From Candidatus Defluviibacillus avedoerensis (GTDB taxonomy: Bacteria; Pseudomonadota; Gammaproteobacteria; Burkholderiales; Burkholderiaceae_C): a stretch of DNA of 8,800 nt. Position numbers and translations under genes: made by a program. Every line of letters starts with the position of its first letter. Within the stretch, counting starts at the first letter, position 1. Below, piece after piece: positions 6,500 to 8,800 of the stretch. The notes below the pieces were generated by a model. The model did not search any database and had not been told where the DNA came from. It saw only the letters and a program-made list of their open reading frames with translations. The stretch lies in assembly GCA_016703665.1 (NCBI GenBank), contig JADJBS010000017.1, positions 1 through 8,800 of the forward strand. The letters are read 5' to 3'.

Positions 6500-6670
6500 A
6501 TGCGCCAACATCACATTGCGATGGCCATTGCCGCCGCATTCCCTCTTCTCGCGACCGCTCAATCCAATGAACTGCCTGTGATCGTGGTCACGGCTTCTCC
6601 CGTCATCGAATCCAACACGACGGATTCGTTTACGTTTCAGCCTGAGCATGGCGCTCATGCCCATCACTGA
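6500..6670 (+). CDS. Small secreted His-tailed protein, possibly a truncated TonB-dependent receptor N-terminus
   Basis: From ATG 6500 the 56-residue product has a signal peptide (MRQHHIAMAIAAAFPLLATA, with an A-x-A cleavage site before QSNEL). Next comes ELPVIVVTASPV, which resembles the TonB box and post-signal segment of TonB-dependent outer-membrane receptors. Such receptors would continue into a plug and beta-barrel of several hundred residues. Here the frame ends after FQPEHGAHAHH, and the next gene begins 22 bases later. DUF2946 genes commonly precede TonB-dependent copper receptors, so a receptor gene largely lost by deletion is the simplest reading. A real periplasmic peptide with a His-rich metal-binding tail is the alternative. 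No clear Shine-Dalgarno precedes the ATG. An in-frame ATG at 6470 would spoil the signal peptide. Confidence 0.5.
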   Translation: MRQHHIAMAIAAAFPLLATAQSNELPVIVVTASPVIESNTTDSFTFQPEHGAHAHH

Positions 6671-6692
6671 TCGGAATTCAAAGGAGAGCAGG

Positions 6693-7319
6693 ATGTTAGC
6701 CCTTGATGGATCACGAAAAGCCGGTATCAGCATGGCTTCTCGCATCGGTCAACCCAAATACTTGGTCGCGAAAAGCGTTTTGTACGAAGCTGGTGATTGG
6801 GGGAAAGTCTGGCGAGTTGTCAGTGGCGGGCTGCGATTGGATAACGTTCTGCACCAACAAAATCGCTTTGCTTCATTGGCCTTGGTCGGTGATTTGGTCG
6901 GTCTGGAATCTTTGGTGCTTGGCCACTACGGCTACCGCGCTCAAGCACTGGTACCGACTATGTTGCTCCCGATGCCTCCTGATCTTGAAAAGACAAGTGA
7001 CACGGTCTTTCGGCACAGCATGGTTCAACAGTTGCATGAAACCGGCCGTCTGTTGAGATTGAGAGAAGGCGCGGCAGACGACCGCATAGGTCGCTTGCTC
7101 ATGATGCTGGAGGGCAGAAATGACGAGGCGGAGGCTGGTGATCGACCGCCGATTTGCCTGCCTTCACTCAAAGACATGTCTGAGATCGTCGACTTGACGA
7201 TGGAATCTGTGTCACGTGTGGTGACCAAATTCCGCCAGCAACAAGTTTTGATGGAAAGCGAAGTCGGTCGCCGCCATTTCAATTTCCAACGGCATCGTTT
7301 GGGCTTGGAGCTGGATTGA
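6693..7319 (+). CDS. Crp/Fnr-family transcriptional regulator
   Basis: The 208-residue protein has an N-terminal cyclic-nucleotide-type beta-roll (about 20-95) with conserved glycines in VVSGGLRLD and GDLVGLESLV, then a long dimerisation helix (about 104-140, HSMVQQLHETGRLLRLR). A C-terminal winged helix (about 155-205) contains LPSLKDMSEIVDLTMESVSRVVTKF. The recognition helix carries E171-x-x-S174-R175, the E-x-x-S-R pattern that in Fnr-type proteins reads TTGAT half-sites. The N-terminal Fe-S cysteines of Fnr are absent; the only Cys is at 155. It is therefore unlikely to be a classical oxygen-sensing Fnr, and its signal is unknown. The start is ATG 6693, placed six bases after AAGGAG (6681-6686). 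The gene lies between the receptor-like stub and the convergent copper-storage gene. The family is secure, the regulon is not. Confidence 0.87.
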   Translation: MLALDGSRKAGISMASRIGQPKYLVAKSVLYEAGDWGKVWRVVSGGLRLDNVLHQQNRFASLALVGDLVGLESLVLGHYGYRAQALVPTMLLPMPPDLEKTSDTVFRHSMVQQLHETGRLLRLREGAADDRIGRLLMMLEGRNDEAEAGDRPPICLPSLKDMSEIVDLTMESVSRVVTKFRQQQVLMESEVGRRHFNFQRHRLGLELD

Positions 7320-7339
7320 CAAGCTGACTCCAAGCCCAA
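7299..7339. terminator. 12-bp inverted repeat between convergent genes, probable bidirectional transcription barrier
   Basis: TTGGGCTTGGAG (7299-7310) is perfectly complementary to CTCCAAGCCCAA (7328-7339) across a 17-base loop. The left arm lies in the last codons of the Crp/Fnr gene, the loop contains its TGA (7317-7319), and the right arm lies in the 26-base gap before the csp stop. The symmetrical position suits a terminator shared by both strands. Neither side has a clear T-run, so it departs from the textbook intrinsic terminator. Confidence 0.6.
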
Positions 7340-7345
7340 TGGCGC

Positions 7346-7843
7346 TCAACCCGCTGCTTGGCTTGGGGTAGCAAATTGCCCGCAAACCTTGACACATTCA
7401 GCGCAGGCATCCGCACAGTCTTTGCACTGGGTGTGATGCTCTGCATGCTTGCGGCACTCTGCTTCGCAGGCTTTGCACAGATCAGCCGCGATGGCTGCGA
7501 CTTGGTGAGTGGCTTTGGATTTCTGGCTAGCCAACACCCGCAGCGCGTCACAAATCGTACGGGTTTCAACCACGCTACGCGCGCAGGCGGCCATGGTTTT
7601 GTCGCCCTGTCCCAATAGCTCCAGACAGTGGGCCAGACAGATGTCTGCAGCGCTTACGCAGCGAGATGTCGCGCGAATCAAATGGTCCAGGCCACCGGGC
7701 ATTTCATGGCACTGCGCAGTTTCATCAGCGTGGTGATGCTGGTGGGGCAATGCCTTTGATTTCCTTTCAGCAGCGCCAGCCATCGTGGCGGCCATGGCTG
7801 CTGAGAGAGCGATGCCAGATTGAAGCCAATTCCTGCGGTCCAT
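7346..7843 (-). CDS. Tat-exported four-helix copper-storage protein (Csp1/DUF326 type)
   Basis: The 165-residue protein opens with a twin-arginine signal (MDRRNWLQSG, then a hydrophobic stretch ending AGA at about 22-24). A His-rich linker follows (HQHHH at 34-38, with CHEM). The mature part carries 14 cysteines, at 45, 62, 69, 73, 87, 98, 123, 126, 130, 140, 143, 147, 150 and 154, many spaced C-x2-3-C along predicted helices, as in LCKACEAEC and CKDCADACAECVKVC. This fits the Csp family, four-helix bundles that line their core with Cys and bind many Cu(I) ions; Csp1 members are Tat-exported. ATG 7843 is chosen because AGGAG lies six bases upstream and the Tat motif follows at once; the open frame upstream to 7939 lacks those features. 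It is convergent with the Crp/Fnr gene. Predicted role: periplasmic Cu(I) storage or buffering. Confidence 0.88.
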   Translation of the reverse strand: MDRRNWLQSGIALSAAMAATMAGAAERKSKALPHQHHHADETAQCHEMPGGLDHLIRATSRCVSAADICLAHCLELLGQGDKTMAACARSVVETRTICDALRVLASQKSKATHQVAAIAADLCKACEAECRKHAEHHTQCKDCADACAECVKVCGQFATPSQAAG

Positions 7844-7906
7844 TTGTTTCTCCTGTAAATGCTGCGGCGCGCGGTGGAAGATCGGGCTTGGTAAATAAAT
7901 CCGCCC

Positions 7907-7926
7907 GCAGTATTGCTCAGCACTGC
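7907..7926 (-). promoter_or_regulatory. Imperfect inverted repeat upstream of the copper-storage gene
   Basis: The 20-base near-palindrome GCAGTATTGCTCAGCACTGC has 5-bp perfect outer arms (GCAGT/ACTGC) and partial inner pairing. It lies 64-83 bases upstream of the csp ATG and just after the stop of the next minus-strand gene (stop codon at 7936-7938), within the 92-base gap 7844-7935. It could be an operator for csp or a hairpin ending the upstream transcript, which on the minus strand continues into GGATTTATTT. No recognisable CueR-type site or strong promoter is visible in this gap. Confidence 0.35.
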
Positions 7927-7935
7927 TTACTGCAT

Positions 7936-8800
7936 TCACTTATCAGCCAAGGAAGCCAATGCTTCCTTCAGCCCGTTCAACAGTCGCACCCGATGCTCGT
8001 TTTGCGCCTGAGTGATCCTGAGATCAATCAACCCGAGCAGCCCTGGATACCCGCAAAGATAGGCAACCAAGATGTCGCCATACAACAAGCTGGTCAGTGC
8101 AGGATCTGACCCTGCATCGTAGTCGCCAAAAGCACGGTTAAGCCCGGCGATGGTCTCGAAATCAGTTAGTTTCGGAAGGATGACGTCGGAAAACACCGGC
8201 ATCAGTTTGTGTCCCAAGATCCGCAGTTCATCCACGAACCTGGCCTGAAACTCAACGCCCACATGACGGGCAGTAAAAAGAGGGAGGTCCTTACCTTCAA
8301 GCAATACTGGTAAAGCCAACTGGCATGCCCCCGATGTGAAGTTCTCTGCAATTTGCTTCAGTGGGCCTGGCAATTTCAGCTGGATCCTTACAAAGATTCT
8401 GATTTCCTTGGCAACGTAGTCACCAATGTCGAACACAACGTGCTGCTCGACCTCCTTGAGTTTCTTGCCAAAACCAACCTTGTTCGGCTTGAAACCATGA
8501 GAGGCCATGACGGGTTCAAGTGCCTGCTTGAGCAAGGTCAGCACATGCGCTTTTCCTTGCAGGTCCTCCCTTGCACCGTTTTCTTCCGACGCTACGACGC
8601 GAACCTCACCCGCCAAGCCTATGACCTGGCCGTCAGGACGATAAAGCCGCGCGGCCTGCATGTCGTAGACAACGAGCCGTAACTCTCTTGCCATCCGAAT
8701 CAAAACGGGCAGAACGCGTTCCAGTGTGTCCGTCCGAATACCTATGCCGTAGACCGGATGGTCAGTGAGGCCATCGAGTGCCCCATCAGTCCAAACAGCG
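7936..8800 (-). CDS. Hypothetical protein, 5' end beyond the right edge
   Basis: The frame is open from the right edge to TGA at 7936-7938, giving at least 288 residues. The TTG at 8703 and the ATG at 8694 are internal: upstream in-frame codons read protein-like sequence such as HPVYGIGIRTDTLERVLPVL with no stop, so the true start is outside. After an N-terminal region ending RELRLVVYDMQAARLYRPDG come a charged linker and a second domain with LKQALEPVMASHGFK and GKKLKEVEQHVVFDIGDY. That domain weakly recalls DUF4304-like proteins (a helix, then GFK, then a strand-rich part), but this is a guess. The C-terminal third is helical with LLYGDILVAYLCGYPG. There is no signal peptide or membrane span in the visible part, so it is probably cytoplasmic. 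It runs in the same direction as csp but ends 92 bases before it, so operon membership is uncertain. I do not recognise its function. Confidence 0.7.
   Translation of the reverse strand, partial: AVWTDGALDGLTDHPVYGIGIRTDTLERVLPVLIRMARELRLVVYDMQAARLYRPDGQVIGLAGEVRVVASEENGAREDLQGKAHVLTLLKQALEPVMASHGFKPNKVGFGKKLKEVEQHVVFDIGDYVAKEIRIFVRIQLKLPGPLKQIAENFTSGACQLALPVLLEGKDLPLFTARHVGVEFQARFVDELRILGHKLMPVFSDVILPKLTDFETIAGLNRAFGDYDAGSDPALTSLLYGDILVAYLCGYPGLLGLIDLRITQAQNEHRVRLLNGLKEALASLADK

Noticed and set aside
8694..8703. TTG 8703 or ATG 8694 as the start of the right-edge gene.
   Set aside because: The frame stays open and protein-like to the window edge, and no Shine-Dalgarno precedes either codon.

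Overview
The window looks like a chromosomal segment of a Burkholderiales betaproteobacterium, probably Comamonadaceae-like. The grounds are high GC, the type I GshA sequence, the DUF2946 gene and a GGGCTACAAT-type promoter. This placement is an inference from sequence style, not a database result. Genes are packed tightly, with very short gaps and overlapping convergent ends. I see no rRNA, tRNA, CRISPR array, transposase or phage structural gene.

Left part (1-757): the 3' end of a transglutaminase-like protease gene is followed by a DUF454/YbaN inner-membrane protein gene carrying a frameshift. Middle left (758-3929): a TetR-family repressor gene diverges from a flavin monooxygenase gene that carries the Baeyer-Villiger fingerprint. 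The monooxygenase is followed 15 bases later by a membrane-anchored alpha/beta hydrolase gene, also frameshifted. Together they suggest a regulated catabolic module in which the monooxygenase makes an ester and the hydrolase cleaves it. The substrate cannot be told from sequence.

Centre (3906-5980): gshA, for the first step of glutathione synthesis, lies on the minus strand. It overlaps the hydrolase tail by 24 bases and starts at TTG behind a strong Shine-Dalgarno sequence. Divergent from it is a small gene that resembles only the C-terminal part of a class II glutamine amidotransferase domain and lacks the catalytic N-terminal cysteine.

Right part (5994-7843): this looks like a metal-handling, probably copper, neighbourhood. 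It has a DUF2946 protein gene with a Cys/His motif, a 56-residue secreted peptide that resembles the start of a TonB-dependent receptor and ends in a His-rich tail, a Crp/Fnr-family regulator gene, and a convergent Tat-exported 14-cysteine protein of the copper-storage (Csp1/DUF326) type. A 12-bp inverted repeat separates the convergent regulator and csp genes.

Right edge (7936-8800): a minus-strand gene of unknown function is open through the edge, so its start lies outside the window.

The least ordinary items are the N-terminally truncated amidotransferase-like gene, the TonB-receptor-like stub inside the copper neighbourhood, and the two frameshifts in otherwise well-conserved genes. I found no convincing evidence of a wholly new defence or mobile system.
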